64,000 bases of DNA from Mycolicibacterium hassiacum DSM 44199 (lineage in GTDB: Bacteria > Actinomycetota > Actinomycetes > Mycobacteriales > Mycobacteriaceae). Positions 42,801-51,743 of the stretch are shown one piece after another. The translations under genes and the position numbers were made by a program. The stretch lies in contig NZ_LR026975.1 in NCBI RefSeq assembly GCF_900603025.1, positions 2,666,001-2,730,000 of the forward strand. The letters run 5' to 3'. The notes beneath the pieces were generated by a model, which worked only from the letters and a program-made list of their open reading frames with translations, did no database searches and was not told the origin of the DNA. Every line of letters begins with the position of its first letter. Positions within the stretch are counted from its first letter, which is position 1.

Positions 42801-45800
42801 CGGTGGGCCCGTAGGCGTTGATCATCACCCGGCCCGGGGCCCAGCGGTCCACGACGTCCGGTGGGCAAGCCTCGCCGGCGACCACCACCGCCGTGCCGTC
42901 GAGGCCCTCGTGCGACAGCGCCCCCACCGCCGACGGTGTCGAGGTCAGCACATCGACCCGCTCGGCGACCAGCAGCTCGTGCAGCTCGTGTGGCGAGCGG
43001 ACGATGTCGTCCGGTACCACGAGCACCCGCCCGCCGTTGAGCAGCGGGCCGAAGGTCTCCCATACCGAGGTGTCGAATCCGTAGGTGTGGCACTGCGACC
43101 ACACCCCGCTGACCGGCAGGTACTCGCCCAGCACCTCGAGCAACTGAACGACGTTGCGGTGCGCCACCATCACACCCTTCGGGGTGCCGGTGGTGCCCGA
43201 CGTGTAGATCAGGTAGGCGATCTCGTCGGCACCGGGTGCGGGCAGCGCAGTGGCGGGCTGCGCCGCGATACGGGAATCGGCGACGTCGATCACCGAAAGA
43301 TCGAGTTCGGCCAGACGTGGCGCCAGCTCGGCGGTGGACAACGCCATGACCGGGCCGGCGTCGCCGACGGTGAACCGGATCCGCGCATCCGGGTGCGCCG
43401 CGTCCAGCGGCAGGTACGCCGCCCCGGACTTCAGCACCGCGAGCACCGACACCACCATCTCGATCGACCGCGGCAGCAACAGCGCCACGCACCGACCGGG
43501 CCGGGCTCCGTGCTCGATCAGCAAGTGCGCCAACCGGTTCGACGCCTCATCGAGCTCGCGATAGGTCAGTGACCGGCCGCCGGCGGTCACCGCGACCGCA
43601 TCGGGCACCCGCGTCACCTGGGCTGCGAACCGCGCCGGAATCGACTCCGCATGTGCGGCCGGGGCGTTCAGCATGGCGCGATTGCCCAGGGCGTCGAGCC
43701 GGGAAACCTCGTCGGCGGCCAGGATCTCGACCGCGGCCACCGGCCGATCCGGATCGTCGACCATCGCCGCCAGCACACGTTCCAGCCGCTCGAGCAGTCC
43801 CTCGGCGGTGGCGCCGTCGAACACCTCGGTGTCGAACTCGATGCGCACCTCGAGTTCGCTGCCCGGAAGCACCTGAACCGCGAGCGGGTAATGGTTGAAC
43901 TCGCGGCTGCTGAACCCGGTGAGCGTCAGCCCCTCCGCACTCAGTTCGGCGGCGGCGTCGACCGGGTAGTTCTCGTAGACGAACAGCGTGTCGAACAGCT
44001 GGTCGAACCCGGTGATCCGGTGGATCTCCGGCAGCGCGAGGTGCTCGTGTTCCAGTGTCTGGCCGTGTACCTGCTGCAGCCGGGCCAACAACTCCGCCAC
44101 CGTGGTGGACCCGCCCAGTGTCGCCCGCACCGGCACCGTGTTGATCAACAGCCCGATCATCGAGTCGGCGCCGACCACGTCGTCGGGGCGGCCCGAGACC
44201 ACCGCGCCGAACACCACGTCACGCTGATCGGTGAGCACCGCGAGCAACTGAGCCCAGGCGGCCTGCAGCACGGTGCTGACCGTGGTGCGCTGCGAGCGGG
44301 CCAGCTCCGTCAACGCCGCCGTGGTCTGTTCGCCGATCCTGCGCGCGACGACGCGGTGCGGCCCGGGTGCGGTGCGTTCCGGCGGCCCCACCAGCGTCGG
44401 GGTGTCGAAGCCGGCCAGCACCTCCGCCCAAACCTGCTGCGCCGCAGCGACATCGCGGTCAGCGAGCCATTCGACGAACCGCCGGTAGGGCACCGGCGCG
44501 GGCAGCGCCTGACCGAAGTAGCCGGCGAAGATCTCCTGCAACAGGATCGGCAGCGACCAGCCGTCCATCACGATGTGGTGGATGGTGAGCACCACGCGGT
44601 ACTCATCGGCGCCGCAACGCATCGCCGCCACGCGTAACGTGGGCGAGGAATCCAGGTCGAAGATTGCTGCCCGCTCGGCCGCACACAGCCGCTCGAACCG
44701 AGCCTCGGCCTCGGCTGAATCGAACTCCTCGTAGCGCCAAGCGATCTGCGGATCGGCCGGAACGATCTGCACGGGCTCGTCGAAATCGAGGCAGAACCGT
44801 GCGACCAGGTGCGGGTGCCGCACCGCCACCGACTGCACCGCATCCCGCAGCCGGTCGACATCCAGTGCACCGGACAGCGTCAGCGTCAGCTGCACGGCGT
44901 AGATGTCGTCAGCCGGCCCCCGGTCACCGCCGGTGCGGTCGGTCAAAAACAGCAGGCCCTGCTGCAGCGGCGTCAGCGGCAGGATGTCGGCGACCCGGTA
45001 CCGGCTGGTCAGCAGGTCGATCTCGGTCTGGTCGAGCCGCGCCGGGGCGATGTCGGACGGCGTCGGCCCACCCCCACCGGCGCGCACCACCGCGCAGATC
45101 CGGGTCAGGGCGTCGAACCACAACCCGCTGAGGCGCTCGACATCCGCCTCGGCGAGCACCGACGTCGCCCAAGACCAACTCGCCTGCAGACACGGACCCG
45201 TTTCGGTGTCGACGGTCGCGGCGTTGAGCGCGAGCGTGTGCGTCATCGGCATCGACAGCGCCGGTGCCGACATCAGCAACTCCTCGCCGGGCAGCCACGC
45301 CTGCGCGGGCGTGTCCGTTCCGCTGGTGACCCGGCCGAGGTAGTTGAACATCACCGTCGGATCAGGCTGGTCGAGCCCGGCTTCCCGGTTCAGGTAACGC
45401 ACCAGCCCGTACGTCAGCCCGTCCGGCAGGGCGCGAAGCTGCTCCTTGGCGTTCTTGACGAACGCCTCCAGCGCGGATCCGCCGGCGGCGATGTGCGACC
45501 ACGGCTCCCCACCGGCCCGAAGCGCCACCGGGTACTTGGCGGTGAACCAGCCCACGGTGCGGGACAGGTCGACATCGTCGGCGAGATCCTCACTGCGCCC
45601 GTGACCTTCGACGTCGATGCCGACAGGCGTCTCGGCGGTGGCACCGGTGAACTCGGCCAGCGCCAGCCCGAACGCGATGAGCAGGATGTCCTGCACGCCG
45701 GCGCGGAACGCCGCGGGAACCTCGGCCAACAGCAGCCTGGTGGTTTCGGGATCGAGGCGCGCCGACAACTGACCGGCGGTGGCGTAGGTGTCGCGGCCCG

Positions 45801-48800
45801 GTTGCGGGGCGGCCAGCACCGGCGGCACCGCAGCGACGTCCCGCCACGCCTCGGCGGTCTGCGTCACCGCGGGCGTCCGGGCGTGCTCGGCGAGGAGCCG
45901 GGACCAGCGTGCGAACGAGGTGCCGCCGGCCGGAAGTTCGATCCGCTGCCCGCTGCGATGCTGTGCCGCGGCGATGTTGAGATCCTCGATCAGGATGCGC
46001 CACGACACACCGTCGACCGCCAGGTGATGGATGACCACCGCCAGCTGCGCGGCGGAGCGGGCCCACACGGCCGCGAGCATCCTCCCGGCACCGGGGCACA
46101 GCCGTTCCCGCGCGGCGCCGATGACCTCACCGGAGAGCTCGTCGACCACCTGCACGCAGTCGGCCGCGTTCACCGCGCCCGGTTCGGACACCGAAAGCGT
46201 CCAGCCGCCGGCGTTGTCGGCGTCGGCCCGCAACCGCAGCATCGGGTGGTGGTCCAGCAGCGCCTGCAGCAGGGTGACGACATCGCCCTCGGACGTTCCC
46301 GCAGGTGCCCGCAGCACCATGGTCTGGTTGAACTCGTCGACCGGACCGTCGACCTCGGCCAGCCACCGCATGATCGGCGTGGCCACCACCGGTCCGAGAC
46401 CATCGTCGGAAACCGTTGCCGTGTCGGCTTTCCCGCTGATACGCGCCAGCCGGGCCACGGTCTGTTCGGCGAATACATCGCGCGGGCGCAGCCTCAGCCC
46501 GGCGGCACGGGCCCGGGACACCACCTGCATCGACAGGATGCTGTCGCCGCCGAGTTCGAAGAACGAGTCGTCGACCCCGACCCGTTCCAGTCCGAGCACC
46601 TCGGCGAAGATCCCGGCCAACAACTCCTCGGTCGCGTTCGTCGGCGGCCGATAGGATCCGCCGTCCCGATAATCCGGCGCCGGCAGGGCCCGTTTGTCCA
46701 ACTTGCCGTTGACGGTCAACGGCAGCGCATCGAGCACCACCACCGCGGCCGGGACCATGTAGGCCGGCAGCCGTTCCGACAGCACGGTCCGCGCCTTGGC
46801 CGGATCGGCGGTACCGGTGATGTAGCCGACCAGGCGCCTGTCGCCGGGCTGGTCCTCCCGCACGACCACCGCGGCCTGCTGCACGCCCTCGACCTCGGCC
46901 AGCACCGCCTGGATCTCGCCGAGCTCGATCCGGTAGCCACGGATCTTGACCTGCTCGTCGGCCCGCCCGAGGTAGTGCAGTTCCCCGTCGGGGCTCCAGC
47001 GCACCAGATCGCCGGACCGGTATATCCGCGCACCCGATCCGCCGAACGGGCACGCCACGAACCGCGAAGCGGTCAGCCCCGGGCGGCCGACATAGCCGAA
47101 CGCCACCCCGGCGCCTGCCACATACAGCTCACCCACCACACCCGGCGGCACCGGACGCAGGTACCGGTCGAGCACGAAGAAGCCCAGATGCGCCATCGGA
47201 ACGCCGACCGGGCTGGCGCTGTCGTCCAGATCCGCCTCGGTGATCTCCCTAAACGAGGCATGCACCGTTGTCTCGGTGATGCCGTAGAGGTTGAGCAGCC
47301 GCGGTGATCCCACCGGATGGCGCTGCACCCACGGGCGCAGCCGCTGCGGCTCCAGTGCCTCACCGGCGAACAGCACCGCCCGCAGCGCGAGCCGATCGCC
47401 CACCTCCGGCTGCAGGCCATCGGCGGTCTGCAACGCGTAGAACGCCGAGGGGGTCTGGCTGAGCACGGTGACCTGCTCGTCGGCCAGCAGCGCCAGCAAC
47501 TCCTCGGCCGAACGCGCCACCGCGTCCGGCACCACCACCAGCCGGCCCCCGTACAGCAGCGCACCCCACATCTCGCACACCGAGACGTCGAACGCCAGCG
47601 AGTGCGTCAACGACCAGACCTGGTCGCTGATGTCGACGTCGTCGGCCAGCGACTCCAGCAGCCGCACGACGTTCCCGTGCGCCACCGCAACGCCTTTGGG
47701 CTTACCCGTGGTGCCCGAGGTGTAGATGATGTAGGCCAGATCCCCCGCTTGCGGCACCGGCACCGGCTCCGCCGGCTGGGTGGCGATCTGCGGGTCGTCG
47801 ATGTCGATGACCGCCAGTTCCAGCCCGCTGAACCGGCCCGCCAGCTCGGCGGTCGTGACCGCGGCCAGCGGGGCGGCGTCGGCGAGCACGAACTCGATCC
47901 GCGCATCCGGATGTGCCGGATCGATCGGCACGTACGCCGCACCCGTCTTCAGCACCGCCAGGATCGCGGCGATCGCCCGCTCCGAGCGCGGCAGCAGCAT
48001 GGCCACCCGCTGCCCCGGACCGGCACCGTGCGCAACAAGCCAGTGCGCCAACCGATTCGATGTCTCGTCCAGCTCGCGATAGGTCAACGACCGACCCGCA
48101 CAGGTCACCGCCACCGCGTCCGGACACTCCGCCACCCGGGCGGAGAACCGGGCCGGAATCGAATCCACCTGCCCGGCAGGGGCATTCAGCACTTCGCCGT
48201 TCGACCACTCGGTGAAGGCGATGCGTTCGCTGTCGACCAACAGGTCGATGGTGGCCACCGGCCGATCCGGATCGTCGACCATCGCCGCCAGCACCCGCTC
48301 CAGTCGCTTTACCAGCCCGGACACCGGCAGATCGTCGAACGGGTGACCGCTGCCGGCGGTCGTCACCATCAGATCGTCGGCCGCGGTGGAGAAGTTGATG
48401 GTGAAGCTGCCGACCGGGCCGGTGCTCGTGTAATGCGCCGAGGCGGTCGCCGCCCCGAAGGAGAGCACCGTGGTGGACGGCAGGAAGTTCACACCGATCC
48501 GGCCCGAGCCGTCGATGTTGCGGTTGACCCCGCGCTCGAGGGCCTGCGCGGGAAATCGCTGGTGTTCCAGAACTTCCCGGATGCGGGTGTTCACCTGCAC
48601 GCAGAAGTCGGCGACCGAGGTGCCCGCCGCCGGACTCAGCGTGAGCGGAACGATGCCGGCGAACATGCCCGGCAGTGTCTTGGCATCCGGGTGCACCCTC
48701 CGGCTGACCGGGAAGTCCAGAACGATCTGATCGCCGCCGCCGGACCATTCGTGACCGAGCAGGGCGCACGCCGCCGTAAGGACCGACGATCGCGGAATGT

Positions 48801-49530
48801 CAAGTGCTGTCGCGAAATTGTCCACCCGCGCCAACAGGCCGGCATCGAGCGGCTGCGGAGCGGGCAGCCAGTACGTGTGAGCCCGGTCCTCGGCGCGAGC
48901 CGAGAACGAGTTGTCGGTCTCAGCGGGGATGTTGCGCGACCAGAACTCTTCGTCCTTGCGGTAGTCCTCCGAGGCTTCGTACTCGGACTCGATCCGGATC
49001 AGGTCGTCGAGGGAGCCGAAGATGGCCGGTGGGACCGGGGCACCCGAGACAACCGCGGAGTACACCGAGGCGATCCGTTGACCGGCCAGGCCGAGGCCGA
49101 AACCGTCGATGACGATGTGGTGGCAGCAGGCGAACAGGTGATACTCGTCGAATCGGGTTTGGAACAGCGCGAATCGGAACAGGGGGCCGGACAGCGGCAT
49201 CGGGGCGGCCTGGATCTCCGCCGCGATGCGCTCGACCTGACCCGCTCCGTCCTCGCACCGGGTCAGGTCGTAGAACTCGAGTTCGACTGGCGGATCATCG
49301 AGTACGCGCTGGACAACGTGACCGTCGACGGACTCGAAAGAGGCCCGCCCCGGCTCGATGTCCTGCACGACGCGTCGAATCGACCACTCCAGCGCATCGA
49401 TGTCGACAGCACCGTCGATCGTCACCAGAAGGCCGAGGTGCCAGGCAGCGTCCTGATCGCGCGTCTCTTGAGCAAGCCAGATTTCGAGTTGACCGCGTGT
49501 CAGCGGAAGCACACGATCATTCGACTGCAT
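23971..49530 (-). CDS. Seven-module nonribosomal peptide synthetase with two epimerases and a thioesterase
   Basis: 8,519 residues, start ATG 49530 behind an AGGGGAC ribosome site. Domains by residue (approximate): C1 1-440, A1 450-950, T1 955-1025, E1 1040-1500, C2 1510-1927, A2 1930-2440, T2 2450-2520, C3 2540-2985, A3 2990-3495, T3 3505-3580, C4 3600-4033, A4 4040-4550, T4 4560-4635, C5 4655-5100, A5 5105-5610, T5 5620-5690, C6 5715-6155, A6 6160-6665, T6 6675-6745, E6 6750-7215, C7 7235-7655, A7 7660-8150, T7 8165-8235, TE 8250-8519. All seven C domains keep HHxxxDG, every T domain keeps its GG(D/N)S serine, both E domains keep HHLAVD, and TE has GWSFGG. It should build and release a heptapeptide, D at positions 1 and 6. 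An N-terminal C domain suggests a fatty acyl cap. MbtH-like partner upstream. The product is unknown. Confidence 0.97.
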   Translation of the reverse strand: MQSNDRVLPLTRGQLEIWLAQETRDQDAAWHLGLLVTIDGAVDIDALEWSIRRVVQDIEPGRASFESVDGHVVQRVLDDPPVELEFYDLTRCEDGAGQVERIAAEIQAAPMPLSGPLFRFALFQTRFDEYHLFACCHHIVIDGFGLGLAGQRIASVYSAVVSGAPVPPAIFGSLDDLIRIESEYEASEDYRKDEEFWSRNIPAETDNSFSARAEDRAHTYWLPAPQPLDAGLLARVDNFATALDIPRSSVLTAACALLGHEWSGGGDQIVLDFPVSRRVHPDAKTLPGMFAGIVPLTLSPAAGTSVADFCVQVNTRIREVLEHQRFPAQALERGVNRNIDGSGRIGVNFLPSTTVLSFGAATASAHYTSTGPVGSFTINFSTAADDLMVTTAGSGHPFDDLPVSGLVKRLERVLAAMVDDPDRPVATIDLLVDSERIAFTEWSNGEVLNAPAGQVDSIPARFSARVAECPDAVAVTCAGRSLTYRELDETSNRLAHWLVAHGAGPGQRVAMLLPRSERAIAAILAVLKTGAAYVPIDPAHPDARIEFVLADAAPLAAVTTAELAGRFSGLELAVIDIDDPQIATQPAEPVPVPQAGDLAYIIYTSGTTGKPKGVAVAHGNVVRLLESLADDVDISDQVWSLTHSLAFDVSVCEMWGALLYGGRLVVVPDAVARSAEELLALLADEQVTVLSQTPSAFYALQTADGLQPEVGDRLALRAVLFAGEALEPQRLRPWVQRHPVGSPRLLNLYGITETTVHASFREITEADLDDSASPVGVPMAHLGFFVLDRYLRPVPPGVVGELYVAGAGVAFGYVGRPGLTASRFVACPFGGSGARIYRSGDLVRWSPDGELHYLGRADEQVKIRGYRIELGEIQAVLAEVEGVQQAAVVVREDQPGDRRLVGYITGTADPAKARTVLSERLPAYMVPAAVVVLDALPLTVNGKLDKRALPAPDYRDGGSYRPPTNATEELLAGIFAEVLGLERVGVDDSFFELGGDSILSMQVVSRARAAGLRLRPRDVFAEQTVARLARISGKADTATVSDDGLGPVVATPIMRWLAEVDGPVDEFNQTMVLRAPAGTSEGDVVTLLQALLDHHPMLRLRADADNAGGWTLSVSEPGAVNAADCVQVVDELSGEVIGAARERLCPGAGRMLAAVWARSAAQLAVVIHHLAVDGVSWRILIEDLNIAAAQHRSGQRIELPAGGTSFARWSRLLAEHARTPAVTQTAEAWRDVAAVPPVLAAPQPGRDTYATAGQLSARLDPETTRLLLAEVPAAFRAGVQDILLIAFGLALAEFTGATAETPVGIDVEGHGRSEDLADDVDLSRTVGWFTAKYPVALRAGGEPWSHIAAGGSALEAFVKNAKEQLRALPDGLTYGLVRYLNREAGLDQPDPTVMFNYLGRVTSGTDTPAQAWLPGEELLMSAPALSMPMTHTLALNAATVDTETGPCLQASWSWATSVLAEADVERLSGLWFDALTRICAVVRAGGGGPTPSDIAPARLDQTEIDLLTSRYRVADILPLTPLQQGLLFLTDRTGGDRGPADDIYAVQLTLTLSGALDVDRLRDAVQSVAVRHPHLVARFCLDFDEPVQIVPADPQIAWRYEEFDSAEAEARFERLCAAERAAIFDLDSSPTLRVAAMRCGADEYRVVLTIHHIVMDGWSLPILLQEIFAGYFGQALPAPVPYRRFVEWLADRDVAAAQQVWAEVLAGFDTPTLVGPPERTAPGPHRVVARRIGEQTTAALTELARSQRTTVSTVLQAAWAQLLAVLTDQRDVVFGAVVSGRPDDVVGADSMIGLLINTVPVRATLGGSTTVAELLARLQQVHGQTLEHEHLALPEIHRITGFDQLFDTLFVYENYPVDAAAELSAEGLTLTGFSSREFNHYPLAVQVLPGSELEVRIEFDTEVFDGATAEGLLERLERVLAAMVDDPDRPVAAVEILAADEVSRLDALGNRAMLNAPAAHAESIPARFAAQVTRVPDAVAVTAGGRSLTYRELDEASNRLAHLLIEHGARPGRCVALLLPRSIEMVVSVLAVLKSGAAYLPLDAAHPDARIRFTVGDAGPVMALSTAELAPRLAELDLSVIDVADSRIAAQPATALPAPGADEIAYLIYTSGTTGTPKGVMVAHRNVVQLLEVLGEYLPVSGVWSQCHTYGFDTSVWETFGPLLNGGRVLVVPDDIVRSPHELHELLVAERVDVLTSTPSAVGALSHEGLDGTAVVVAGEACPPDVVDRWAPGRVMINAYGPTETTMVVTLSRPLVEGMGEPPIGGPVPGAALFVLDQWLRPVPPGVVGHLYVAGRGLTCGYLGRPGLTATRFVACPFGGSGARMYYTGDLVRWGADGQLQYLGRADEQVKIRGHRIELGEIQTALAALDGVDQAAVIAREDRPGDRRLVGYITGSADPFAARRALAERLPAYMVPSAVVVLDRFPLTVNGKLDTRALPAPQYHESDTYRAPTNAVEELLAGIYAEVLGLERVGIDDSFFDLGGDSLTAMRVIAAINNAFDTHVPVRTLFEAPTVAQLALRIGDGGAGWAPLVPVERPAAVPLSFAQQRLWFIDQLQGPSPIYNMAVALRMRGPLDVDSLRAALRDVVARHESLRTVFVAADGVPQQVIVPAERAEFGWQLVEATGWSDEQLEHALDEVGGHVFDLSVEIPLRATLFRLNAEEHVLAGVVHHIAADGWSITPLVSDLARAYEARRQGRAPDWAPLPVQYADFTLWQREQLGELDDENSRLATELAYWRQTLAGLPERLELPTDRPYPAVADYRGASVAVNWPAELAHRIRALARAHNATSFMVVQAALAALLSRLSASSDVALGFAIAGRRDPALDELVGFFVNTLVLRVEIEGDPTVTELLAHVRQRSLAAFEHQDVPFEVLVDQLNPVRSRSHHPLVQVILAWQNFTGHGGDDSLAGLSLGDLELSRIPLRTRTARMDLAFTLGECWTDGGELTGIVGSVEYRTDVFDGATVEVLVDRLERVLTAMTADPARRLSSVDLLAPEEQILLADIGNTKVLDAPVVPTTLPELFAECVARAPEAVAMRFDGRSHTYRELDEASTRLAHLLAGTGVGRGDCVALLFPRSDKAVTAILAVLKTGAAYLPIDPALPSARMEFMLADAAPKVAVTTGDLIGRFDGLGLTAVDIDDPRIETQPVTALAGPAPDDLAYLIYTSGTTGKPKGVAVAHRNAAELFKSLHLDMGIEPGQTWIQFHSLAFDFSVWEIFGALLSGGRLVVVPESATRSPAEFHDLLVHEQVTVLTQTPSAVGALSPEGLESVALVVGGEACPPDVVDKWSPGRRMINGYGPAETTVCITISGPLRSGESVPIGYPVTGAALFVLDEWLRLVPPGVVGELYAAGRGVTCGYIRRPGLTASRFVACPFGEPGSRMYRTGDLVRWGADGQLRYLGRADEQVKIRGYRIELGDIQSALAGLDGVRQAAVIVREDRPGDKRLVGYVTETAPGAVRPSELRAALAEQLPPYMVPAAVVVLDALPLTGNGKLDRRALPAPDYREGDNYRAPSTPAEEILAGVYAQVLGLERVGVDDSFFDLGGDSISAMRLVAAINDAFGTQVSVRTVFEAPTVAQLAPRIGDDTDVLEPLVPVERPDVVPLSFAQQRLWFVGQLQGPSPVYNMPVALRLRGTLDVEALRAALGDVVARHESLRTVFVTADGVPQQIVIPADQAEFGWQVVDATGWSPDRLEQEVAATATHAFRLDEEIPLWARLFRLSADEHVLVGVVHHIAADGWSLVPLVRDLATAYQARTDNSAPGWSPLPVQYVDYTLWQRAQFGDFDDAESRIARQLAYWQDALADLPERLQLPTDRPYPAVADTRGATVAVDWSADLQRRINEFARAHNATSFMVVQTALAILLGRLAATNDVAMGFPIAGRRDPALNDLIGFFVNTLVLRVDLSGNPTPAELLEQVRQRALTAFDNQDVPFEVLVERLQPTRTLSHHPLVQVLLAWQNFAGQRTDLLSGLTLGDVAVDQLPVETHTARMDLSFSIGERWTDAGEPAGIGGTVEYRIDLFDADTIETLIARFERVLAAMVDDPDRPVAAVEILAADEVSRLDALGNRAMLNAPAAHAESIPARFAAQVTRVPDAVAVTAGGRSLTYRELDETSNRLAHWLVAHGAGPGQRVAMLLPRSERAIAAILAVLKTGAAYLPLDAAHPDARIRFTVGDAGPVMALSTAELAPRLAELDLSVIDVADSRIAAQPATALPAPGADEIAYLIYTSGTTGTPKGVMVAHRNVVQLLEVLGEYLPVSGVWSQCHTYGFDTSVWETFGPLLNGGRVLVVPDDIVRSPHELHELLVAERVDVLTSTPSAVGALSHEGLDGTAVVVAGEACPPDVVDRWAPGRVMINAYGPTETTMVVTLSRPLVEGMGEPPIGGPVPGAALFVLDQWLRPVPPGVVGHLYVAGRGLTCGYLGRPGLTATRFVACPFGGSGARMYYTGDLVRWGADGQLQYLGRADEQVKIRGYRIELGEIQAVLAEVEGVQQAAVVVREDRPGDKRLVGYITGSADPFAARRALAERLPAYMVPSAVVVLDAFPLTVNGKLDTRALPAPQYHESDTYRAPTNAVEELLAGIYAEVLGLERVGIDDSFFDLGGDSLTAMRVIAAINNAFDTHVPVRTLFEAPTVAQLALRIGDGGAGWAPLVPVERPAAVPLSFAQQRLWFIDQLQGPSPIYNMAVALRMRGPLDVDSLRAALRDVVARHESLRTVFVAADGVPQQVIVPAERAEFGWQLVEATGWSDEQLEHALDEVGGHVFDLSVEIPLRATLFRLNAEEHVLAGVVHHIAADGWSITPLVSDLARAYEARRQGRAPDWAPLPVQYADFTLWQREQLGELDDENSRLATELAYWRQTLAGLPERLELPTDRPYPAVADYRGASVAVNWPAELAHRIRALARAHNATSFMVVQAALAALLSRLSASSDVALGFAIAGRRDPALDELVGFFVNTLVLRVEIEGDPTVTELLAHVRQRSLAAFEHQDVPFEVLVDQLNPVRSRSHHPLVQVILAWQNFTGHGGDDSLAGLSLGDLELSRIPLRTRTARMDLAFTLGECWTDGGELTGIVGSVEYRTDVFDGATVEVLVDRLERVLTAMTADPARRLSSVDLLAPEEQILLADIGNTKVLDAPVVPTTLPELFAECVARAPEAVAMRFDGRSHTYRELDEASTRLAHLLAGTGVGRGDCVALLFPRSDKAVTAILAVLKTGAAYLPIDPALPSARMEFMLADAAPKVAVTTGDLIGRFDGLGLTAVDIDDPRIETQPVTALAGPAPDDLAYLIYTSGTTGKPKGVAVAHRNAAELFKSLHLDMGIEPGQTWTQFHSLAFDFSVWEIFGALLSGGRLVVVPESATRSPAEFHDLLVHEQVTVLTQTPSAVGALSPEGLESVALVVGGEACPPDVVDKWSPGRRMINGYGPAETTVCITISGPLRSGESVPIGYPVTGAALFVLDEWLRLVPPGVVGELYAAGRGVTCGYIRRPGLTASRFVACPFGEPGSRMYRTGDLVRWGADGQLRYLGRADEQVKIRGYRIELGDIQSALAGLDGVRQAAVIVREDRPGDKRLVGYVTETAPGAVRPSELRAALAEQLPPYMVPAAVVVLDALPLTGNGKLDRRALPAPDYREGDNYRAPSTPAEEILAGVYAQVLGLERVGVDDSFFDLGGDSISAMRLVAAINDAFGTQVSVRTVFEAPTVAQLAPRIGDDTDVLEPLVPVERPDVVPLSFAQQRLWFVDQLQGPSPVYNMPVALRLRGTLDVEALRAALGDVVARHESLRTVFVTADGVPQQIVIPADQAEFGWQVVDATGWSPDRLEQEVAATATHAFRLDEEIPLWARLFRLSADEHVLVGVVHHIAADGWSLVPLVRDLATAYQARTDNSAPGWSPLPVQYVDYTLWQRAQFGDFDDAESRIARQLAYWQDALADLPERLQLPTDRPYPAVADTRGATVAVDWSADLQRRINEFARAHNATSFMVVQTALAILLGRLAATNDVAMGFPIAGRRDPALNDLIGFFVNTLVLRVDLSGNPTPAELLEQVRQRALTAFDNQDVPFEVLVERLQPTRTLSHHPLVQVLLAWQNFAGQRTDLLSGLTLGDVAVDQLPVETHTARMDLSFSIGERWTDAGEPAGIGGTVEYRIDLFDADTIETLIARFERVLAAITADPARPLSRIDVLDQDEHAQFDRLGNRPALSSPAPPATSITGLFGAHVAQTPDAVAVSYQGGSLSYRSLDEASNQLAHKLSALGAAPGTRVAMLLNRSPEAVIAIMAVLKTGAAYVPIDPVVPDERVRFILGDARPLAVVTSAEHASRLDGADLPVIDVHDADIAAQPVTAPATTVLPDDTAYLIYTSGTTGKPKGVAVTHHNVTQLLSTLDAGLPKPGVWALCHSLAFDVSVWEIFGALLRGGRVVVVGDTVVGSPEEFHDVLVRERVTVLTQTPSAVGMLSPDGLEHTALVVVGEACRPEVVDRWAPGRLMINAYGPTETTMCVTISAPLAPGHTVPIGSPVDRAALFVLDEWLRPVPAGVVGELYVAGDGVAHGYVDRPGLTATRFVACPFGGSGTRMYRTGDLVRWGADGQLQYLGRADEQVKVRGYRIELGEIQTALAALDGVDQAAVIAREDRPGDKRLVGYITETVPGTVEPAALRAELADRLPAYMVPSAVVVLDRLPLTANNKLDVRALPAPDYADRHHYRAPSTRTEEILAGIYAEVLGLERVGVDQSFFELGGDSILSMQVVSRARAAGLTCRPRDIFVEQTVERLARVVGAGSRDVADDDGVGPAVATPIMRWLHGLPGRKDEFNQTVILRAPAGATETDVVVLLQALIDRHPALRLHAADDGAGNMSLHVSARGEIHAGKFVQTVDALNEETLRAARSRLNPDAGAMISAVWVPDAALLAVIVHHLAVDAVSWRILLEDLNIAWAQHHSGQSIELPRGGTSFTRWSVLLSERALDSDIAELAEAWRQAAAAPQLLPAPRPDDTYATAGQLSAELDAETTRSLLGEVPAAFHAGVQDILLIAFGLAWAQFLGRFNEPIGIDVEGHGRAEELVGGADLSRTVGWFTSKYPAALTVGELPWAQLASGDAALGPIVKQAKEQLRALPDGVTYGLLRYLNPDVELTGPDPAVAFNYLGRLGAAGDLPEQLWRVDSDSAPLLAVASAVPVSLGHTVELNAGIREDGGEPRLQANWTWAQSALTEEQIRRVGELWFEALQGICAHVRRGGGGLTPSDVAPARLSQAQLDELSRRFAVADVLPLTPLQQGLLFLTSHAGGEAGAGDDVYALQLALTLSGALDVDRLRDAVQSVAVRHPHLVARFCLDFDEPVQIVPADPQMAWRYEEISAGNRDRFEQLCAAERRAVFDLASSPALRVAVARTGPDVHRVVLTSHHIVIDGWSLPILLQEIFAGYFGQPLPAPVPYRRFVEWLADRDVAAAQQVWAEVLAGFDTPTLVGPPERTAPGPHRVVARRIGEQTTAALTELARSQRTTVSTVLQAAWAQLLAVLTDQRDVVFGAVVSGRPDDVVGADSMIGLLINTVPVRATLGGSTTVAELLARLQQVHGQTLEHEHLALPEIHRITGFDQLFDTLFVYENYPVDAAAELSAEGLTLTGFSSREFNHYPLAVQVLPGSELEVRIEFDTEVFDGATAEGLLERLERVLAAMVDDPDRPVAAVEILAADEVSRLDALGNRAMLNAPAAHAESIPARFAAQVTRVPDAVAVTAGGRSLTYRELDEASNRLAHLLIEHGARPGRCVALLLPRSIEMVVSVLAVLKSGAAYLPLDAAHPDARIRFTVGDAGPVMALSTAELAPRLAELDLSVIDVADSRIAAQPATALPAPGADEIAYLIYTSGTTGTPKGVMVAHRNVVQLLEVLGEYLPVSGVWSQCHTYGFDTSVWETFGPLLNGGRVLVVPDDIVRSPHELHELLVAERVDVLTSTPSAVGALSHEGLDGTAVVVAGEACPPDVVDRWAPGRVMINAYGPTETTMVVTLSRPLVEGMGEPPIGGPVPGAALFVLDQWLRPVPPGVVGELYVAGPHVGVGYVGRAGLTAARFVACPFAAGQRMYRTGDLVRWGADGQLRYLGRADEQVKIRGYRIELGEVQAALAEVEGVDQAAVVVREDQPGDKRLVGYVTGSADPSRVRQRLAERLPVYMVPAAVVVLDSLPLTVNGKLDKRALPAPEYDRTEYVAPRTATEEVLAGIYTKVLGVERVGVDDSFFDLGGNSLLAMRVTAAINKAFDRRIAVRTLFEAPTVAQLAARLDGAGGDDTEVAPVEVLCPGAGIPLICIHDGFGLSWAYRVLGQYLDCPIVGVNQVVQDGESEPDSVHAMAVAYADRIQSRYPIGPYRLLGWSFGGVVAHAVAVELQRRGQVVDKLILLDPSLNTFLTFASRTFDEAALLKHVLQSQGITAARGQQFTYQQVSELLEQHTGSTEALPAESIIGLMSRSITTNRRLLARHHGGTFHGDAVIYVATQSPSLGGKRRALPARLTLRAQRQRWTRLINGKLHLQPINCTHFDILHQHALNQYSKELNEVLGRDPGS
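25509..27409. repeat. 1.9-kb repeat shared by modules 7 and 2, copy in module 7
   Basis: Matches 42666-44566 at an offset of 17,157 with almost no visible differences (one near 27350). It covers the second half of C7 and the substrate-binding part of A7. The inner 757 bp (25509-26265) is present three times: here, at 36327-37083 and at 42666-43422. Confidence 0.85.
27860..32430 (-). other. NRPS module 6: C-A-T-E (residue c, epimerised)
   Basis: C6 is the L-L type and a near-copy of C4. A6 pocket by eye: D V W T V V A M C K, a third distinct pocket with an aromatic-like frame. T6 ([13 protein letters not shown]) is again the epimerase-paired form. E6 shows [12 protein letters not shown], where the usual Gly after Asp is Ala, plus DVEGHGR and FNYLG, so it is probably active. 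Confidence 0.8.
31085..37423. repeat. 6,339-bp tandem repeat within the NRPS, copy 1 (modules 4-5 side)
   Basis: Bases 31085 onward match 37424 onward at a fixed offset of 6,339. Between 31085 and about 35920 I found only two single-base differences by eye (near 32348 and 33588), then GCG/CGG at about 35921, the swapped tract near 36051-36142 and another near 37084-37218. The unit spans two modules (2,113 codons) and keeps frame. Confidence 0.9.
32431..35605 (-). other. NRPS module 5: C-A-T (residue b)
   Basis: A near-identical copy of module 3 displaced by 6,339 bp. One noticed coding difference is TWTQFHS here against TWIQFHS in module 3, just before the pocket motif FDFSVWE. The pocket residues are the same, so residues 3 and 5 should be the same amino acid. 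Confidence 0.8.
35606..38769 (-). other. NRPS module 4: C-A-T (residue a)
   Basis: C4 has [10 protein letters not shown] and differs from C6 at one noticed residue (FVGQLQ versus FVDQLQ). The A4 pocket is identical to A2 and A7. Two short A4 tracts (about 37075-37229 and 36051-36142) instead match module 1 exactly by eye. T4 has FFDLGGDSL. Confidence 0.8.
37424..43762. repeat. 6,339-bp tandem repeat within the NRPS, copy 2 (modules 2-3 side)
   Basis: Directly adjoining copy 1. Repeat borders fall at the ATCGCCGCCAGCACCC word in the C-to-A linker, where the two other C domains also share sequence, a natural spot for unequal crossing-over. Confidence 0.9.
38770..41944 (-). other. NRPS module 3: C-A-T (residue b)
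   Basis: C3 opens [12 protein letters not shown] and has [10 protein letters not shown], the L-L condensation type. A3 pocket by eye: D F W T V G G V C K, different from modules 2, 4 and 7 but the same as module 5. T3 has [12 protein letters not shown]. With module 2 it forms one two-module repeat unit. Confidence 0.8.
41945..45029 (-). other. NRPS module 2: C-A-T (residue a)
   Basis: C2 opens [13 protein letters not shown] and has [10 protein letters not shown]; this type follows an E domain and accepts a D-residue donor. A2 pocket by eye: D T W T V A A M V K, close to hydrophobic or aromatic pockets (PheA is DAWTIAAICK). A tract at about 42378-42466 is identical to module 6. T2 has FFDLGGDSL. 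Confidence 0.8.
42666..44566. repeat. 1.9-kb repeat shared by modules 7 and 2, copy in module 2
   Basis: Partner of 25509-27409. Its left edge falls within the A domain after the pocket-coding part and its right edge within the C domain near HHIVMDG, so the boundaries do not follow domain borders, which points to gene conversion more than to module duplication. Confidence 0.85.
45030..49530 (-). other. NRPS module 1: C-A-T-E (loads residue 1, then epimerises it)
   Basis: The first C domain opens [15 protein letters not shown] and has [10 protein letters not shown], so it looks active and would acylate the first amino acid with a separate acyl donor. Pocket residues of A1 read by eye against PheA: D V C S L A L V H K, which I cannot match to a known residue. 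T1 ([12 protein letters not shown]) is the form usually paired with an epimerase. E1 shows [18 protein letters not shown] and FNYLG. Confidence 0.8.
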
Positions 49531-49619
49531 AGAGTCCCCTAGCCGTTTACGAGCTCAGCAATTCGCCAGCTCAGTGACGAATACGTTCCCCATCGGTAGG
49601 CCTCGCGGGCGGCCGACGG

Positions 49620-49850
49620 TTATGTGCCGGATCCTCCGCCTGCCGCCAGGCGGTCCCGCAGACTCTTGGGCCGGATATCCGGCCAGTTCTGCTCGATGTA
49701 CTCGAGGCAGGCCGCGCGGTCGGCTTCGCCGAAGACCACCTTCCAGCCAGCCGGCACATCGGCGAACGTCGGCCAAAGGCTGTGCTGTTCCTCGTCATTC
49801 ACCAGGACGTAGAACGTCCCGTTCTCGTCGTCGAACGGGTTGGTGCTCAT
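49620..49850 (-). CDS. MbtH-like protein, NRPS chaperone
   Basis: 76 residues from ATG 49850, with GGAG 7 bases upstream. It has the full family signature: [24 protein letters not shown], the PAGW turn, then [17 protein letters not shown]. MbtH-like proteins bind A domains and are often needed for their folding or activity. It lies 89 bp before the giant NRPS gene in the same direction, so the two form one transcription unit. In M. tuberculosis mbtH belongs to mycobactin synthesis; nothing else here suggests a siderophore. Confidence 0.95.
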   Translation of the reverse strand: MSTNPFDDENGTFYVLVNDEEQHSLWPTFADVPAGWKVVFGEADRAACLEYIEQNWPDIRPKSLRDRLAAGGGSGT

Positions 49851-49886
49851 TCGGCTCTCCCCCATCAGTAATCGATACAAGCGTAA

Positions 49887-49892
49887 GTTATA
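49887..49892 (-). promoter_or_regulatory. Candidate -10 box for the MbtH-NRPS operon
   Basis: Minus-strand TATAAC (plus GTTATA) lies 36 bases before the MbtH-like ATG, in an AT-rich stretch unlike its GC-rich surroundings. No clear -35 box is seen at 17 bp. No IdeR-type iron box (TTAGG...CCTAA dyad) is present between here and the IS element. Confidence 0.4.
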
Positions 49893-49904
49893 CCCACGAT
49901 ACTC

Positions 49905-49930
49905 AAAGCCACCCTGAAGGGCCTGGCTTT
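49905..49930. terminator. Hairpin with T/A tracts upstream of the MbtH-NRPS operon
   Basis: AAAGCCA (49905-49911) pairs with TGGCTTT (49924-49930); CCCT and AGGG continue the stem inside. On the plus strand it is followed by TTTTTCG, the form of an intrinsic terminator. It could stop transcripts entering from the transposase side. A second small dyad, GTTACC-n4-GGTAAC, is at 49984-49999. Confidence 0.45.
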
Positions 49931-50003
49931 TTCGAAACCGGGCGAACTGGCCTCGTCAGGTGCCAGTAACAGTGACGACTGGCGTTACCAGAAGGTAACG
50001 ACT

Positions 50004-51643
50004 CCCGACTTGGCTCAATTTAGTGCGCACGTTCGGCGCGGATCTTGAGCAGGGCGGAGCGCAGGTCATCGGGTAGTGGGTCGGCGGCGGTGAGGGTTTG
50101 GTTGCCTGCCTGGATTTTCACGGTGCGATAGCGGCGTGCGGTACGGACGAACTTCTTGATGCTCCAGCCGGTTTGGGTTTCGATGTGGTGGCTGACGGCC
50201 ATCGCGGCGACCACGATGCTCAGGTGGGCCTCGATGGAATCACGTAGGTGGTGATAGATCGGGCGGGCTTGCAGGTCGTGCTTGGACATCCGAAAGGACT
50301 TCTCGATGCGCCACAGCTGGTGGTAAGCGTCGATGACGAACGTCGAGGATGCGCTGGTGAGGTTGGTGGTGTAGCCCTTCCAGCCGGCCAACGCTCGGGT
50401 CTTGGCTTCCAGAGTGCGATTGACCGACTTGGCAGCGCCGGTGAGCTGGATGTAGCGGTTGCGTTTCACCGGGGCGTGCCCGTCGACGGCGCGTTCGGCC
50501 TTGCGGACCTGCTCGTCGATGCCGCGCAGCGTGCGCCGAGCACGGTCGGCGCGGAACTGATAGTAGATAACCCGGTCGGGGATGCCGCGGGTCTTCTCGG
50601 CGCTGGTGGCAGGCCAAGGCTGAGTCAGCACCAGCCCGTCGGGGATCACCTCGTCGGGGTGGTTGTCGCGCCATTCGCGCACCACATCGGGCAGAAACGG
50701 GATGCGGGTGCCCAGGATGAACGACAGCCCAGCGGCTTTGATCGCGACCTGGTTGGCCTCCGAGATCATCCCGGCGTCAGCGACGACGGTGACGTCGGTG
50801 AGCTGGTGGGCGGACTTGAAGGCGTTGATGACCGGCAACATGGTGGCGGTCTCGGCCTTGTTGCCCTCGAAAGCTTGCACGGTCAGCGGGAACCCGGCGG
50901 CGTCGGTCAACAACCCGAGGGTGATCTGAGGTTCCAGGCGGCGCTCCTTGGAGAAACCGGGTTCGCGGAATCCGTCGCCGGCGTCGGTTTCGAAGTACAG
51001 CGTCGAGACGTCGAAAAGCACCAGCGACGCCGGCCCCAACCCGGCGCGTCGTGCACTGGCGGTGGCCAAGGCTTGGCGCCACTGCGGGCGGGCATAGCTG
51101 GGCAGGCGCCGCTTGACGGTGGCATAGGACGCGGGTTCGACGCCGACCTCGGTCAGTACCCGTCCGGCGTCGATCTTGCTGGTGGGTTCGATGATCCGGG
51201 CGAGCACCAGATCGCGAAACACAGTGTCGCCCTTGGTGGCCAACTCGAATCCCAGGATCCGGTACGCAGCGCACAGCGCGTCCCACAAGTGCGTCATCCG
51301 GGTGGAGGTGATGGGCAGCGGCTCCGAGCCCGCCGGTGCGGTCACATCGAGATCGAGCACAGCCTGGTTAGCCGCCAACCGCTCGGCCGCGGCAGCCTTC
51401 AACGCAGCCAACTCGGCCTCATCATGGGCCGAGCCCAGATGTTCAATCGAGCGCGACCCGCGCCGAGACGACCACACGATCTGCACCGCGGTCGCCCCCG
51501 AGGCGGTCTTCACGGTGCGCACATAGGCCACCCCGGCAGCCTACGGACCCGATTTAGTGCACAAATTCTGTCCCGACCGACCAAGAAACCCCAGGTCAAG
51601 ACCGCACGGCCGAAGTCAATCCGCAACCGTGAGCCAAGTCAGG
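50004..51643 (-). mobile_element. IS1634-type insertion sequence, intact
   Basis: 1,640 bp. The ends match as inverted repeats: CCCGACTTGGCTCA (50004-50017) and TGAGCCAAGTCAGG (51630-51643). One transposase gene fills it. Short TTTAGTGC words lie inside both ends. I see no clear flanking duplication (AACGACT on the left, AACCGGT on the right share only part). Same orientation as the truncated relative on the other side of the NRPS gene. Confidence 0.85.
50020..51531 (-). CDS. IS1634-type transposase (IS4 superfamily)
   Basis: 503 residues from GTG 51531. DDE-type features: first Asp in VLFDVSTLYFET, second in DVTVVADAGMISEAN, Glu in the C-terminal YHQLWRIEKSFRMSKHDLQARPIYH (the YREK-like region of this superfamily). 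N-terminal region MAYVRTVKTASGATAVQIVWSS is shared with the broken copy at 23338-23723. The frame is complete, so it may still be active. It reads toward the MbtH-NRPS operon. Confidence 0.93.
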   Translation of the reverse strand: MAYVRTVKTASGATAVQIVWSSRRGSRSIEHLGSAHDEAELAALKAAAAERLAANQAVLDLDVTAPAGSEPLPITSTRMTHLWDALCAAYRILGFELATKGDTVFRDLVLARIIEPTSKIDAGRVLTEVGVEPASYATVKRRLPSYARPQWRQALATASARRAGLGPASLVLFDVSTLYFETDAGDGFREPGFSKERRLEPQITLGLLTDAAGFPLTVQAFEGNKAETATMLPVINAFKSAHQLTDVTVVADAGMISEANQVAIKAAGLSFILGTRIPFLPDVVREWRDNHPDEVIPDGLVLTQPWPATSAEKTRGIPDRVIYYQFRADRARRTLRGIDEQVRKAERAVDGHAPVKRNRYIQLTGAAKSVNRTLEAKTRALAGWKGYTTNLTSASSTFVIDAYHQLWRIEKSFRMSKHDLQARPIYHHLRDSIEAHLSIVVAAMAVSHHIETQTGWSIKKFVRTARRYRTVKIQAGNQTLTAADPLPDDLRSALLKIRAERAH

Positions 51644-51743
51644 AACCGGTGCGCCGGCCAGCGCGTGACATCCGCCATGCCCGCCACCGTATCGCTGGCA
51701 GCGAGTTCGCGGGCGCCGTGGAAATCCGATGTGTCCGGGCGGC

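Noticed and set aside
33457..43572. Two 1,258-codon open frames on the plus strand (33457-37233 and 39796-43572) and many others opposite the NRPS
   Set aside because: They are antisense to the NRPS, have no ribosome sites and are rich in Arg, His, Gly and Gln, as expected for shadows of high-GC coding DNA. Their likeness to each other only reflects the 6,339-bp repeat.
25509..44566. CRISPR array or phage repeats suggested by the many direct repeats
   Set aside because: The repeats are long coding segments of NRPS modules with fixed reading frame; there are no short regular spacers.
49851..50003. IdeR iron box upstream of the MbtH-NRPS operon, expected if the product were a siderophore
   Set aside because: No TTAGG...CCTAA dyad is visible; the dyads present (AAAGCCA...TGGCTTT and GTTACC...GGTAAC) do not fit the IdeR consensus.
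23338..51643. A composite transposon carrying the NRPS, made by the two IS1634-type copies
   Set aside because: The two copies differ at many positions, one is truncated and there is no outer target duplication, so a recent composite transposition is not supported. Shuffling by recombination remains possible.
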